Shown piece by piece: positions 12,801 to 27,800 of a stretch of 64,000 bases of DNA (its first letter is position 1; every line of letters starts with the position of its first letter). Both the position numbers and the translations under genes were made by a program. Source of the DNA: Allacma fusca (Eukaryota > Arthropoda > Collembola > Symphypleona > Sminthuridae); contig OX359247.1 in the NCBI GenBank assembly GCA_947179485.1, forward strand, positions 14,484,588-14,548,587, written 5' to 3'. The notes under the pieces were generated by a model. That model searched no databases and was not told the DNA's origin. It saw only the letters and a list, made by a program, of their open reading frames with translations.

Positions 12801-15800
12801 GAGTTTTCTCAGGTTATTCAGGTGGCAGAGAGCTTAATTAATGGGAAGTTGGACGTTAGTAATTACAGTGGAATGCAAGTAGAATTGCAGAAATTCCAGA
12901 AGTTCTTCAAAAATTTCAAAAAATGTCATGGCACACTGGAGAAATTAGAGGATGAATTGGATGGAAGTACTCGAGATTTGCATAAGGTATTTATTCGTCT
13001 GCTGGAAGAGTATTTCATTTTAATGTGTGAAATTTGTAATGCAACGGTATTTTGTATTAAAATGTTTGCAGACGCTACATCATACGCTTTATGGGCAAGG
13101 TAGCTCCATAATTGAAAGGGCCGCAAAGAAACGTCAACAGATGGTGATGGCTTCGGTACGGTGGAATCGTTTAGAACAAGGTTTGGAAGAAGAATCTAAT
13201 TGGTTGAACTCTCTTGAGAAGAAACTTCCTAGCATGGAAAATCTGAGCTCCATTGATGTGGATAAATATTGCTCGCTACATCAGGTGAATATATCGGTCT
13301 GTATATTTGCTTCCGCTCTTCTACATACATTTTGTAGAATTGTTCATGCTTTGTGGTAGCTGTGTGTACAAACGTAGATATGTAACTCTGTAAAAAGAAT
13401 TTTGGGGCTAAGTGATACTTTTTCCTTCAGTCAATGTACACCGACCTGATAGTCCATCAGTCAAGACTCATCCAGTTGAAGACAGTATGCGACAGCCTCA
13501 CGTCAGAACTAATTCACTGCCCTGAGTTGCATCAACGCGTCAATCTGATAATTGAAAAACTGCTCATTCTCTCCAACACGATAACATCTAGACTTCAGAG
13601 CTTGATTAGTTTCCGGGATTCCTATAGTAATTATGAGAGACTCGTTCACCGTCTTAAACTATGGCTTCAGAGAGCAGAGGCGAAAATGGATTCGATCATG
13701 TGTCAGCAATGTCATCCTTATGATTTCTGGGTAATTTATATACGCTAGCATAATTTGTCATATCTTTAAGTCTCTGAAAGCATAAAGAGTTATTTTCCCG
13801 AGAGAGCACGAGCTTTAATATAAAGGGAAAATTTTTACAGGAACTCAAAGCGCAATTGGAGTCCCAACAGCCCATCAAGGATGAGACGAACATTCTACTC
13901 AATCAAGCCTTGCATGTTCTGAAAATTTCGGATGAAAAGCAAATCCGAGATAATTTCAATGATTTTGAGGATCGATGGAATTCACTCCAATCCTCCATCT
14001 CCCAGTCAGATTCTGTTAGTTACAGTGATGAGGAAGACAATGTTACGGGAATTGAATTAATTGCTGATGAACTTCGGGATATCCAAAAAAGCATCAATGG
14101 CATGAATGTGAACATTGAGAATGAAGAGGACTTGTACTGTTACCTAGAAAAGTTGCAGATCTTGAAGGCCCAAGTATTAAATAAGAAACATCAACTGAAC
14201 GCCTTGTTAACTAAACATCACCTGGCTCCGGCTGAGGCTGAACATGTAGGAGCTCTTTATACCGTTCTATCAGAGTTGGACTCAAGTCTTACGGAGGAGT
14301 TGGACACAGTGCATACAATACGCGAAAAGTTTTGCACATTTAATCGCATGTCAACCAAGGTAGCTACTGATTTTACAGTTGCGAATAATAACACTAATTT
14401 TTACATTCAGTGGCCATACCATGATAATTTTATGGTTTGAGCTACTTCCTAAAAAAATTTCTAATTATTATATTACCACAATGTATGTTATTACTTGTAG
14501 GCAAAGCGACTCCAAGATAATTTGCGGGCAAAAATAGATCAGTGGTCTTCATTCTTTGACTTATCGCAAGATATTCTCCGCCAAGCCCTACATAATTGTC
14601 AGGTACAAATTTTAACAATGATGAATAATACATGGGGAGGTATTGTCCCATTTGTCCCATGCCTTTCATCAGGATTCCAATGCACGTTTTGTCATTGAGT
14701 TTTTTCTACTCTTGCAGAGCTTCAAAGATGAAATCACGATCAATAACAACGATCTGGAAAAAATGCATCAAGTGATAAAGAGTATTCCGTCCACACCTCA
14801 CATCTCTCTGAGCACAGCTAAAATGGATCTTGAGTTAAATGAGATGGAAGCTACTGTACATACTTTGTCAGCCAGAGTTCAAGTAAGCAGGAGATTCAAC
14901 TTGGATGAAATATAAATTCACTTAAAATCCTACACATGTTCACCCCTCTCCAATCGTTTGTACATATCTATACATGTATGTATGTATACATATATCAGTG
15001 TCATATGTTTCTCGGCGAAAGAATTCAATCTATCTTTCGTTACATCACTCTTTTCCTGAAAACATGTTTTTAAACAAGTATGCAGCTTTTCGAGCATTTT
15101 CTATTGACAGACACACTTGATTAATGTTACGTATTGCATCAATGTCTTAATTATTAACATGTATCCCCGGTCTCCGCCCAATCTTATTTAATTCACAGTA
15201 GGAAACCTATCGAAAGTCCTTTCTCGTCTTCCTTTCACATCAAGTACATGTTTAATTATACACATTGCCAGTCCTGGCTACCCTCATGCAATTTTTTCTA
15301 TTGATTTTGTTATTCATCAGGACCTGAGGAAAAGAGTGCAAGAGCAGCTGGGTTACTGGCAGGATTATGAACATGCATTCAATAATGTTTCGCAAACATT
15401 GTACCAAAACCAATCGACTGTTCAATTCTTACTCAATGAAGTTCCAACCAACACCCAAAGTATTGCTATGTTCCAGCGGTACATCCAAGTAAGTCATTAG
15501 TTTTTATCTCTTCGTATCCCGTTATTAATACAGACGCACTCACACACGCACATTTAAATGTGAGCGAGCACTGCCAAGGCAAACAAAACCAATAGCTGTA
15601 TTCCTTTTCCTCGGAATGAGATAACAAGGAAGATATCTCACGAGGGGTATTTTGCTACTACTGTGAGCTCATACTCTCATACACGTATCAGTTACTTATT
15701 CCGTATTACCTGCACGGTGGTATTCACTAAATTCGACGCACAATTAGGTATACATTATGTACCCGCACGAAAAAAAGGATGAAACATTGTCTACAAAAAA

Positions 15801-18800
15801 ATGTGCGACAAAACAGGCCAAATTTGAAGACAAATTAATGTGCACAAATTGTTGAAGACAAACAAAAGTGGACAATTAATTGTTCACGTAATCTTGTGCA
15901 TAACAAATTGATCACAATAACATGTGCACAAATTTGGCCTGTTTTGTCGCACAACCATTTGTGCGACTAGAGCTGTGCACGAAATACTTCAAGAATGTTT
16001 TTTTATTTCAACAATTGGTTTTATTATAGCAATAAGTTTTAACACAGTATTTACGCATCATAATAAATCAACCTTCACGGACTAATTACCCATGAGCTAA
16101 TTTCGGTTTTTAGCCTCCTCCCTGAGCAATTTCGTCAGTGATGACAAAATTTTAGCTTTATGGATTCTAAAATTATCCATCAAATTTCCACCAGATGTCG
16201 CTTTTAAGTTAAATGCCTTGAGTGAGAACTCTACAAATTCAGGAAATAAAAATTTGACCCAAATGTAAACTGGAGTTGCGAACAAATTAAAACCAAGATA
16301 TACAAATAAAAATTAATTTACTACAATGCAAATGAATAAAAATATAAATTATTCGTATTTATCGTTTACCAACAATTGCATCCCGTTTTACGGGGTCAAT
16401 AGCAGGAAGCGCTGAAACATCCTTATTTGAGTTGCATTTGCAACGCATTATTGAGTGTCTGGTCATTTCCTCACTTGAAAAAACGTAACGAAACAAATTC
16501 CATGCTAAAATGGAAGGCGTTTTCGAAGCAAGCTTAGCCGCAGCTACTTTTGATGATCGCAAGTAGACTCCACTTCCTTCCGATAACTCGATTTTCTTCT
16601 AATAAAAAATCATTTCAATTCTAGCTAAATTAAATTGGATAAGTGAAATAAAATAATACATTCATAATAGGCTATATGTTAGTGCACATACCTTGTTGAC
16701 TCCATATGATTGTAATTTTTTCTCCAAATCGTCATTCATTTTTTGCTGCTCTTCCAATCGTTCTACAATTGTTAAAAAACCAGAATTAAATATAATAAAC
16801 ACAATGCCATTATTCGCAGTTATTAATGCACGTTAAATTAAATTTGACGGCGCACTCACTTCGGTACTTCTTTTTTGCAGACTTGAGTTTTTCAATTTTG
16901 ATCTGAAGTTCGTGTATCCTTTGATCATTGGAAGGTGTGCGTATAGTAGTCACACAATCACTTTCTGGAGCAATAGGTGCTGCGACAGTCATGACCTCAA
17001 TTGAATCTCCCGATTGGGTCTCAATGGGCTAAAATGTTAAAATGTAAAAACTTAGTAGCTTGAACAAACATAGTTGCTTCTGTCTTAAAAATTAATTTAC
17101 ATGAAATTAGAGCTAGTGATTTGTAGTGCTTACCACGTTGCTGCTACCTGGATTACTTTGCCTCTTAGTCCGCTTTTGAAGCACGTTGGCGATGGATTCC
17201 GATCTATCGATTCGAGTTTGTACTCGTTTTGATGACTAATGTGTAATTTAATTATTATATTGATTAGGAAATACGTATCATACAACATTCGCAATGCATC
17301 TTTCGGATATTATTTATTCCAATTATTTAAATAAAATTACACAGAAAACTAAATAACCTTTTTCGAAATTGAAGAATTTCCCAAACACAAATTGCTAGCA
17401 TCTTCATTTTCGGCTGCGTCAATCGCCAACTTGTCACAAAGTATATCCATGCTTCGTTTAGAACCTACGTACAAATATATTATGTTGCAGTACACACATT
17501 AAAAAAATTACATGACCGAAATAAATACTTTTTAATGATCTTAATTAATTCGAATACACTTTAATTTCGAATTTTTAGGTCACAAATAAATAAAAAACAA
17601 TTTACCTTGTTCACGAAGAATAACGTCGTAGTGCTTCTTTCCCCATATTATTTGCACTTTTTTACCAATGTAGGACTTGACTTCCGGGCGAATGCTGCCG
17701 TCCACAATGTGTTGTAAAGGTACAACAGAGTAAACTTTCGGGTCACCGGAAAATTCAACAAGTAGATGCATTTTTTGGAAGTATTTGAGCAAAAAAATGT
17801 TTTGACTGAAAGTTGATGCACGTATCTTCACGCGTTAACCGGTTTGCAATAAGATGGCTACCCGTTGATGCGAGGCAAGGTGAGAGCGGGAAAATCAATG
17901 GCTCATTTGCATGATGACTAGTTCAGTCATTGAGTTTCTTGGTGTAACGAAATGCTCACAATACAATATTACTTAACAGTAACTTTATTAGTTGCCCATG
18001 GAAAATTACGAGTATCTGCCAAAATATTATAAATACTGGTGACAGTGGTATTAGTGAACGGATCATAGCTATTTTGTTTACATACTATTATCTTCAATTC
18101 CCGGTTATTATTTTGTTAAAAATATTTATAGCAACTAACTTTAATAAATTACGCTCAGAACTTATTTAAAGACTCGCTGAAATTAGAAATGACTTCAAAA
18201 TTTAAATACAAGCAGTACGATACGTCTCCCGTCAACCGCCTTCCATCAAGATCAAAGCAACGAATCCTTAAAGTATGTGACTAAATTTTTAACGACATAT
18301 ATATTTTTTTTCCTACACGGCAAAATTCAACTTACAATAATTTATGAAATTGTAGCGCATCAAAAAAGGAAATTGTTCCAGAGGCACGATTCATCATATT
18401 TTGGAAGCGAAACTTGAAGACGAAATTTTAGAATCCGAAAATCAAACGGTATTTGCTATTTACACACTACACATTGATTTTCTAAATTTAAATTATTCTC
18501 GTGTGAATCTGTCTTGTTTGAAAATTAATTTATTTTGCACAGGCTGGTGTTGTTTGTGATGAAGAAATTGTAGGTGAAAACAATTACTCAATTCCTATTG
18601 CAGAAGAGTTAGAAGAAGACGCTAACGTAATTAAATAAATATGAATTTTGAAAATTAAACACCAAACACATACTAAGAGGTCTCCCTACTCCCACCAGGA
18701 GGTAAAATTTTAATTTTTTGTATTTTCAGGGCGATTTCTCGGGGGCAATGAAAAGTGAAGAAAAACTACTGCTAATTGCTGCTTTTGTGATGAAACACGG

Positions 18801-21800
18801 GCTAACTAAGAATGCTACGGACGACTGCCTAATTTTGTTGAGACTTTTGTGTCCGGAAGATTTGGAGTTACCTGGCAGTCATTTTCTGCTAATGAAACAA
18901 ATTCGTGCCCACCAAAGTCAGTACAGCATAAACTTTTACTGTTCGTCGTGTAAAAATCTAATTGAAGACCCGGACACAAGACAATGTAAACATTGTTCCG
19001 AGAAAGTCAGCTTGGATGCCATGAAATTAAGCAACAGCTTTTTTTTTACATTTGACGTCCAGTGTATGCTTGAGAGTGTACTTGCGACTACAGAGGTAGC
19101 TAAGAACTTACACGATAATTTAATCCAAAGAAACAATGACAACCGGGACGGAATTTTAATGGATATTTGCGACGGAAACATGTACAAGGCAATGGGATTA
19201 AGATCAATGGACTTCACCTGCTCAATGAACACCGATGGCATTTCCCCTTTCCATTCTTCAAAGTATAGTTTATGGCCCGTACTGATTTCAATTAATGAAC
19301 TAGACTATGCAGTTCGAAGACATAATACAATTTTAATCGGTTTGTGGTTTGAGATCGAAAAGCCAAATTTTGAAACTTTTTTAAAACCAATTGTCAAAAT
19401 GTGTAACAAACTTTCCACCAAACCGTTAACTTGGAGTTACAACAGTGTACAAGTTAGTAGTTTGTGTTACTTTCCCTTGTTTATAGCCGATTCGGTCGCA
19501 AGATGCTCAGTACAGGGTATTAATCAATTTAATGGCAAATTCGGTTGTCCATGGTGTCTCCATAAAGGCGAAATGTATACCTTTGACCAATCTAGACAAC
19601 GGCGCAAGTGGATTTACAAGTACTCAGAATGCGTTTTTCGTACACAAGATCAATTTTTGGAAGATTTGTCAGAACTTTCGCTAAAACTTTCGACGCCGGA
19701 ATTTAAAGATGATAGTCATCATGGGATTAAATCCGCATCCCAGTTACTTTTGCTGAACAAATTTGATATAATTAATGGCTTTGTTTATGATGTTATGCAT
19801 TCGTCCTATTTAGGAGTGGTCAAAATGTTAACTTCGCTTTGGTTGGATTGCCAGAACCATGAAAATGGTTTTTACATTGGAACGAAAACAAAGGCTATTG
19901 ATAAGAAAATTAAACTATGCAAAGTACCTTATGACTACGATCGAACACTCAGATCAGTCACTCAACGAAAATTTTGGAAAGCGTCTGAATGGAGAAAATG
20001 GCTTTTTATAGCTTCAACTATTTTGAAGGGTATTTTACCTGAAGTTTACCGCCTACATGTTCTAAAACTCTCAAACTGTATGATGCTACTCTCAGATGAG
20101 AGGATAAGTGCAGATGACATTAAATTTTGTCGGGATACTTTAGTGTATTTTGTTAAGCAAACTGAAGGTTTGTACTCTTTGGAAGCCTGCACTTTTAATT
20201 TACATATACTTCTACATGCAACTACCTGTGTGGAGAATTGGGGGCCATTGTGGGGATACTCAGCATTTCAGTATGAGAATTACAACGGAATTTTAAATAG
20301 CCTTTTTCGTGCCAGTCAAAAAATCATGACCCAAATTAAGTCTCGCACATTAGAACTTTTGACATTAGAAGAAAAGGCGCGACGTTCTTTTCAAAATGAA
20401 ATTGCATTAGACTTTTTCAATTCTATGATGCACTCCAAAAAGTTTTCAAAGCAATTCAAGAAGGTGGGGAATAGTTGCACATTTTTGGGGCCGTCTCAGA
20501 AATACTCTTTTTCAAAAGCTGATCAAAGGCTGCTGAAAGAAATAGGCATTCTTGCTGTTTATGGCACAAGTTTTCGAAGGTGCATAATAAATGGTAAAGT
20601 GTTTAGCCGGGCTGACCAAATTACGGATAAACGGAATAACTCCGTAATTGCAACTTCGGACGGCAAGATTTGGGTGATTCAGAAACTTATATATGTATCC
20701 AATGCCGGTGGAATTGGTTTAGCAATTGTACAGCGGGTTCGTGGTCAACCTAATGTGGAGAATTCGTACCTTACAACCGTATCGCACGTGGAAGATACAT
20801 GGGGATTTGTTTGTATTTCAACAATTTCAAGACAGAAGTTCGTTACAATTAACTCTGATGATGGCTGTACCTTAAATTATTTACTTAGGTTACCAAATAT
20901 GCTGGAACTTGAATAAAGTTATTTTTCTCGGAAAGTTTTGCTGCTAATTTTGGCTATACTTTATACATACTTAATTATTTATAGGTCATATACGATGACT
21001 AGAGCATTACAATGTTTTAAATTATTAGTAATATTTACGGATGATTCAATGCGGCATATACTGTTCAAAGAACTGCATATTTCATTAAGTAATATTTTTT
21101 TAACTGCATGATATTAATTTCTGCAACTTTGTGCACAGCACAATTGCCTTAAATGAAAATAGCTTGCAAGGAGCACAATTGTGCACGCTATGCTGTTCAA
21201 TTAAGAATTTGTGCACAATTGTGAGCAACATTTCCATGCGGGTAGATATGTGTTTGTGTACAAAATACTAAATTGTACACATGCAAACACAACACACTAC
21301 TCATGGGTATTAGATACAATCTACAATGCTATTTAACACTAGTATAACATCCCAACGTATGTTTGAGTTAGTAGTACAAGATGAGCAGAGTCTCGCCACC
21401 AGCAGAATGTTTTATGAACAGGAAGGAATAAACATTTTTGACCGAGATAATGGATCCACAATTGTGTTGGCACTATTCCCGACACACACATGTTCTCAAC
21501 TGTGGCGGCATGCAGTTTGTTAGTGTCAGCATGTAATTCTTGGAGCCATTGGCTCAGTTATAGCATAACATGGGAAATGTGAATACATGAGGCTTCTTCA
21601 AAACCTTACTTATACAATTAGTTGTGATTATTGCTAATTTGTAGTATCAAGTTGTATGATAAACAAATTAATTACTAATTAGACAACAGATTAAAGGCCA
21701 GAAGATTTACTGGTGGCTTGATTGATTAGTTTTTCAACAGTTCTACTGACAATGAGCCAGAATAACTAGCGGTTTCATTTACCAGTGAATAATAATTGAA

Positions 21801-24800
21801 CATTCCCAAGCACCCTAATTCTCACAGTGCACTCTCTCATCTCTGTTCTCTCTCTCTCTCAGTATTTACAGGAATTGCAATAAAGAAATGTTTGCATATA
21901 AATTGTACATGTACTAAACCTGTAGAAAAAAAAAGAATTTGCATTTATACAACCCCAAGAATCCATAGGCCCGTGACCTCAAGCAAAAGCTTTCAATATA
22001 CAGTATTCAGCCTGTTTATGTTATTATGTGAGTGCCCTGGCTCTTTATCGCCAGCAGTAATAAAAGGTCTTTTAGCGAGTTAATACTCCAAAGCTTATTT
22101 GTCTACACGTCTACAAAAGAGTCAGTTTTGTTTCTAATAAACGTATATGAAGGAGGGCTTAAATGAAGTCTATTAAGTGAGGTCTTGACGTGTGTGTGGA
22201 AAAAGACCAATAAGACCATATGGTTAAATATAGACATTACTCTCTCACCAACTATCTCTATAGTGAGCATGCTCTTGTCTTTAGCTTAACGTACGAAGAA
22301 TTTTAATCAAACTAAAAATAAAAGTTAACTTGCTACAACTTACAGCTAGTAGAGCTTGCAGAGCTAGAGCTCTCTAGCTCCTATATACCCTTTTCTGCTG
22401 CCTTGGCAGACTAACTTATATAAACAGCAGGAGTTCCACTTGTACTTATAACTATAAATTACTTTATTTACTAGTGGAATAATACTCTCTTGCATTTAAC
22501 GTATGGTGGCAAGCTGTGTATAAAGGCATGGGCAATGTTGTAGAAGAAGTAAGGGTATGATGAGCAAACAAGTGAGCATGTCCTGTCTCTCTCGTAACAT
22601 TCAGACTGCAGTTGTTGGCTGAATGACAGCGTAATAACAGATAAATGTGCTAGTCTGCAGAGTTTCTAGTTTTTATATATTCCAATCTCTGTGATACAGA
22701 TTTTCGTTCAGTTCCTTTCCCACACTTTAGTGGGGTTTTAGTCATATTTTGTGAATTTCTCCGTTTATCCTATTGAAAAAGAGTTGTGAGAGGAAAAGGA
22801 TTTTCTTATATAGTATCTATTCGTATGGGAAGAAAAGTAAAGGAAATAGTACATGGGAGAAAAGGTTTTGGTGCGCAAAGTCTTATCGGTCATGTAAATT
22901 TACTCGTGCACGGGAAATATAAGCACCGGTTTGAATTTCACTAAAATGTAAATATTGCAAATGTTTTGATATTAATAGGAGTAACTTGAGCTTATAGGCC
23001 GGATTTTGTGCAGAAACTGATACAACCCTACACAAATAGATACTGTCGCAAAGTTATTTCTGAAATTTCGTTATCTTTATAACTTGAACTGCCTGTGTAT
23101 TTACTTTTACCATTGGTGCTTTATGCTAGTGCACTTGCTACTCCTAGAAGTAGTTTCGCATTGACAGTTGTCTCTGTCGGCACAGACCTCACACAAGCAT
23201 TTATGCATATATCTGTGGACGAGCAAAAGACTCTTTTTAATAAGTTGACTATCATCAGCTCCGTACCCATGTGTACCCATGTACCTGCCTTAGGATAAAA
23301 TTTTCGTGTCTCTTCCTGGGACACTTATAATTAGAATTATTACTAATGGTTTAATTTTCACAAGTTTTTACCAGCAATTTTTACCTTCGCGTGTGAATAC
23401 TATAGAGACTAAACTAGTTTTGTGACCGTCTGAATATCAAAGACAGTGAATAAGTAAGGCAATGGGATTTTTACTACTTGCTTGCCATAATGTTATTGGC
23501 AGTCTTTGTACAAAGTATAATATGTAGTGTCATTCATATGTGTATACATTGCTAAACGGTATTATGCCCTCCCAATAAAAATGGTTATTGTCACTTTTTT
23601 TATAGCTGCTGGAAAACTTTACGACGAAGAAGGAATCCCTGACACAGTTACAAGCAATCGCAGAAAAACTCAAACAAGACTGCTCAGAAGACATTGGGAA
23701 ACAGATAGACGACCAGCTTAGCAACTTACTGGTGGAATTCCAAACGCTGCAGGAGAATATTTTGTTGCTGAAATTCCGCTATGAGAAGATCACGGAGATA
23801 TATAAGAAGCTTGCCATTATCAATACACAGCTTAGTTCATGGCTCAATGTAAATTCACAGGTTGTGGAAAGTGAATGGGTTGGGCAGCAGACTGTTGAGA
23901 GGATTTACAGGGAATTGGAAGGATTTGAAGGAATTATGGTTGAAGGTGAAAGTTTGATTGGGGAGTTGATATCAGTACAAAAAGCCGGTATGGAGGACCT
24001 TCGACGGGAGGATATAAACCTGGTAGTTATATTTGATGGGTTGTGTAAACAACTGAACGGACTTAAGCTTAACTTGGGAGTACTTAACAACAGGATCAAT
24101 AGTGGAGATGTTCAGAGGGTTGGCGTGGAAGTACAAGAGATTTCTCAGGTAAAAATAAATTTTGAATGGAGCTAACCAGTCATGACGTGTTTCTATATTT
24201 CAATAATCAGGCGAAAGGTTCTGACAACATTGGAATTTCTTCTAGAGTTTTTCTAAAGTGGCTATTATTTGTAACTGTTACAGGAAAGACAACGGGATCA
24301 GAGCTCAGACGAAGAGGCAGGTCCAAAACGTCTGAGTAGGATTCATAACCAGCTCCTGAATTTGGGCAAGTCCGAAGGGAAACTCCTAGCATTAAGTCAA
24401 TCACAACCAGTGAATTCCGAAGTGAAAGATATTCTCAACAATTCCAGACAATTATTCCATGAAACTTTTAACGAGTACACGAAAATCTGGAAGTACTTAT
24501 CTAGTCACCAAGACAATGCAAATCTGAATGAGCTTATGAGGAAGTACATTGCTGAAGTGGAGGCTTACCTAAATGAGCCTGTTGGAGCTACCAGTGAGCA
24601 AATGATAATGGATTTGGGCATTTGCCGTTTGTATCGTGATATTATTGAGGAACATAGGGACAGTTTAGTGGGTCAGGAAAACGACGAAATAATTTCCAAG
24701 TATGAGAACATTGAGGAGTCTTTGCAGAAGCGTGAGGGTGAAATTAACAACAGGTTGGCGCTGTGGAAAGCGTTCGTGGGTGACCAGGATGAGTTCTTGC

Positions 24801-27800
24801 GGTGGTTGAGGACTATGGAGAGGGACAGGAAAGTGTTGGATCTTCCATTTTTGAGCATTGCTAGAATATCTGTGATTAAGCAAAAAATCCAAGTCCTCAT
24901 TGAGAGGTGTCCAGTTGGGGAGCAACTTTTGGAAGAGTACAAATCAAAGAAGGCGGCGCTTAATTTTACCACACCGGAAATTAAGTCTTCCGTTAATCAG
25001 GAGTTGAGCTTAAATATAGCCAGATTCAACAATTTACAGGCTGCACTGAAAACTTGGCACGATCACATTAATCGTTTGGTGGGAATTAATCAAGTCTTTG
25101 AGGACAAGTATCAGTTGATCTCAGTGCTGCTCAGTGATATTAACGAGCAGTTGGAGGATAGAAAAATCCCTACTACATTCACGGATTTAAATGGACACAT
25201 CAGCTTTTTGAAGGTATATTTTCCTGGCAGTTAACCTAGTTTTGGAATAACTGTGTAGTAAATAGTGTGAAACATTTGCGTAGTGTGCAGTCATGTATGT
25301 ACATGTCACACTGATTTTTATTGCAGAAACTCATTGACGATACGACAAGAATTGAAAGTCACATTGAGGAGCTGCAAACCACATTGGATGAAATGAAAAC
25401 CTCCATTAGCCCTTCAGATGTTCGGATTCTCACCAGAAGAATTTGGTTTATTACTCAGCAAAGAGTGGACTTACTCACAACACTCTACCAAAATTTGAAC
25501 AAATGTCAAGATAAACTTGACTTGCTTCCATTATTTGATAATAAGTAAGAGAGATTTTTTAGCGATAATATTCAAACAGAGCGTACGGACGGAAATGGAT
25601 AGTCGACCTGACCATGCTAATTTGTTCATGCTATATTTTTAGGTGTAAAATACTCCTTCAATGGGCTGAAGAAATTACCAACAAAATCGAAACCAGTCCT
25701 TGCTCAAATCTACACGATTATAGAAGCTACCTAGATAAAGAAATACAAGATGAAATGGATACCAAGAAGGCATTGTATGAGGAAATTGAATCTACTGGCA
25801 TTACTCTTTTAGATCTGACTAAAGGAAAAGAGCACAAACAAATTAGCAAATTACTCAAAAACGTCCAGAGCAAGTGGGATGGTGTATTGGAGGAACACGG
25901 GCAGCGGAAACAGCGAGTTGTAGACTTAATAGAGGTAAGGCCGTGCACGACCTTGTATATTATTGACCTTATTACTGCCTTGCTTAATTGTATGGCGTTT
26001 GATTGCAGTGAGGCGAAACTTTGGAATGATGGGTTGTTTAATTTTTTTTTCTTACAATTAGCTCAAAGAACAACTTGAGAATCGAAAAGGCTTGTGTGCC
26101 AAAAGGTTGAAAGAGCTTCAAAAGAATGCAGGAGTTCCTATACAGTTCCATGAATTTTCATTGGAAGGCGTGCAAGAAATGATCAAGCGTCAAGAGGTAT
26201 GCTCTTAATTAGTTAATTTTTAGAATCTATGAACGTAGAAGGAAGGAAATTAAGTAATAGGTCATTAATTGGCGCCTAAGTAGTATCGAGCGGGGCACCG
26301 TGAGAAAATTGTATTGTAATATGCCATTGTTTTTTTTTTGCTTTTATATCAGGCTGAACAGCGCAAAATTAACAGCGAGTGCACCGAGTTCAACCAGTTA
26401 CTAAATATGGGTGAGATTTCCTCCAGTGACTGTGATAACTTGAAACTTATTGAAGATTCCTATCAGATACGACAATTAACGAAAAATCTACAAGATCTGT
26501 GAGCTGCCATTTTTTCACACAAAATCGCGATAATTAAAATATTCAAATTGTATGCAATAACTTAATGACTCACCCGAAATAATGGAAATATATAAGAAAA
26601 CCGAATATTTTTCGTGAAATTTTCAGGTGGAACAATCTCCTACGTTCATTCAATTCCAGAAAGCAACTACTTAATAAATTGTTGTCAGACTGGTTGAAGA
26701 TCATGGATGAATGTGAGATGTTTGAATCGTTACTTGCACATGTGAAGACTGAATTAGAGTCGGAAAACGTGGATCCCAAACCTATCGAGGGATTATCATT
26801 GGAGCAAAAACTAGACAAGATTGAGGTAAGGTTCCCCTTTGAACATGAACGCATAGACGAGCACAAGTTCATAAACATGCTCAACTTGAAACAATTTGTC
26901 ACTGAATATTTGTGAAACAAGTGTACATAAACTTAGGGAAGAAGTCAAAGGAAATGTATGTTTGTATCCGTAAATGTTTCAGTGAGATACCAAAAATAGA
27001 CACATTTTTTTCAATTACTTTCACACAATCTATAAATTCACGATACCGGGTATTTTTCCCTATGCGTAAAAACATATACATAGATACATACCCTATCGTT
27101 TCCGTTTACCATGCGATTTGGTATGCATTTTTTGTACTCATCACCTTTGCGTGGAGTCTAAAAATTATTTCTGGCACACACTCCCAAACTCCCGAGTTTG
27201 TCATGCTATTTGTGTATTCGTAATCAAACATGTCTTTATCTCTCTTATTTGTCTTCCCCTACAGGAGCTAGCTTCATCTTTGAGAGCTCTCAGTCCGAAG
27301 ATTCAAGATTTTGAGAACAACTATATGTATATTATTCGAGAGATCAATACTGAAGTTCCTAGTAAGTTAAGTGGACGAGTGAAGACCATCGTGGACACTT
27401 GGCATTCCTTGTGGGAGTTATTGAACCGGAAGAAATCCATATTATTGGCCATGTACGCTCAAGACTTCCATTCCGCCGAGCAGATTGTTGCTTCCGTTAA
27501 CGATAAGGTACTGGCTTGCTGTGTGTACATGTTTAGTAGTTTCTATAAATTTTAATCTGAACATGTGTATTTAATTATGCTTGGAGAAATGGTTTTCCTC
27601 ATGAAGTTAAAATTTTTCAGCTGTCTGGGCTTAACGCTAATGATCCCGAAGATAATCTGAAACATCTGAAAGAACTAAAGGGGGAATGTCAACCTTTGCA
27701 AACTTACGAAGGATCTATGAAGGACATTCTGGAAAATGTTCACATCAAAAACTTTCCGGAATATTACGAATTGTTCAGTGGCAGGCTGAACGAGTATCTT

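Larger units (their letters stand above)
15762..21242. mobile_element. EnSpm/CACTA-like DNA transposon, apparently complete
   Basis: A 5.5-kb element inside the 8.1-kb nesprin intron. Ends are short imperfect terminal inverted repeats, CCCGCACGAAAA on the left and CCCGCATGGAAA read inward from the right, flanked by TA on both sides (15760-15761 and 21243-21244). Subterminal regions are dense in GTGCACAA motifs at both ends, as expected for transposase-binding arrays of this superfamily. It carries two intact multi-exon genes in divergent orientation: a Tnp2-like transposase (18189-20916, +) and a BEN-domain protein (16097-17771, -). The superfamily call rests mainly on the transposase; the exact TIR start is uncertain by a base or two. 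Confidence 0.72.

Noticed and set aside
23095-23324. ORFs on both strands inside the nesprin intron
   Set aside because: Overlapping on both strands, no domain, no splice context; located in an intron.
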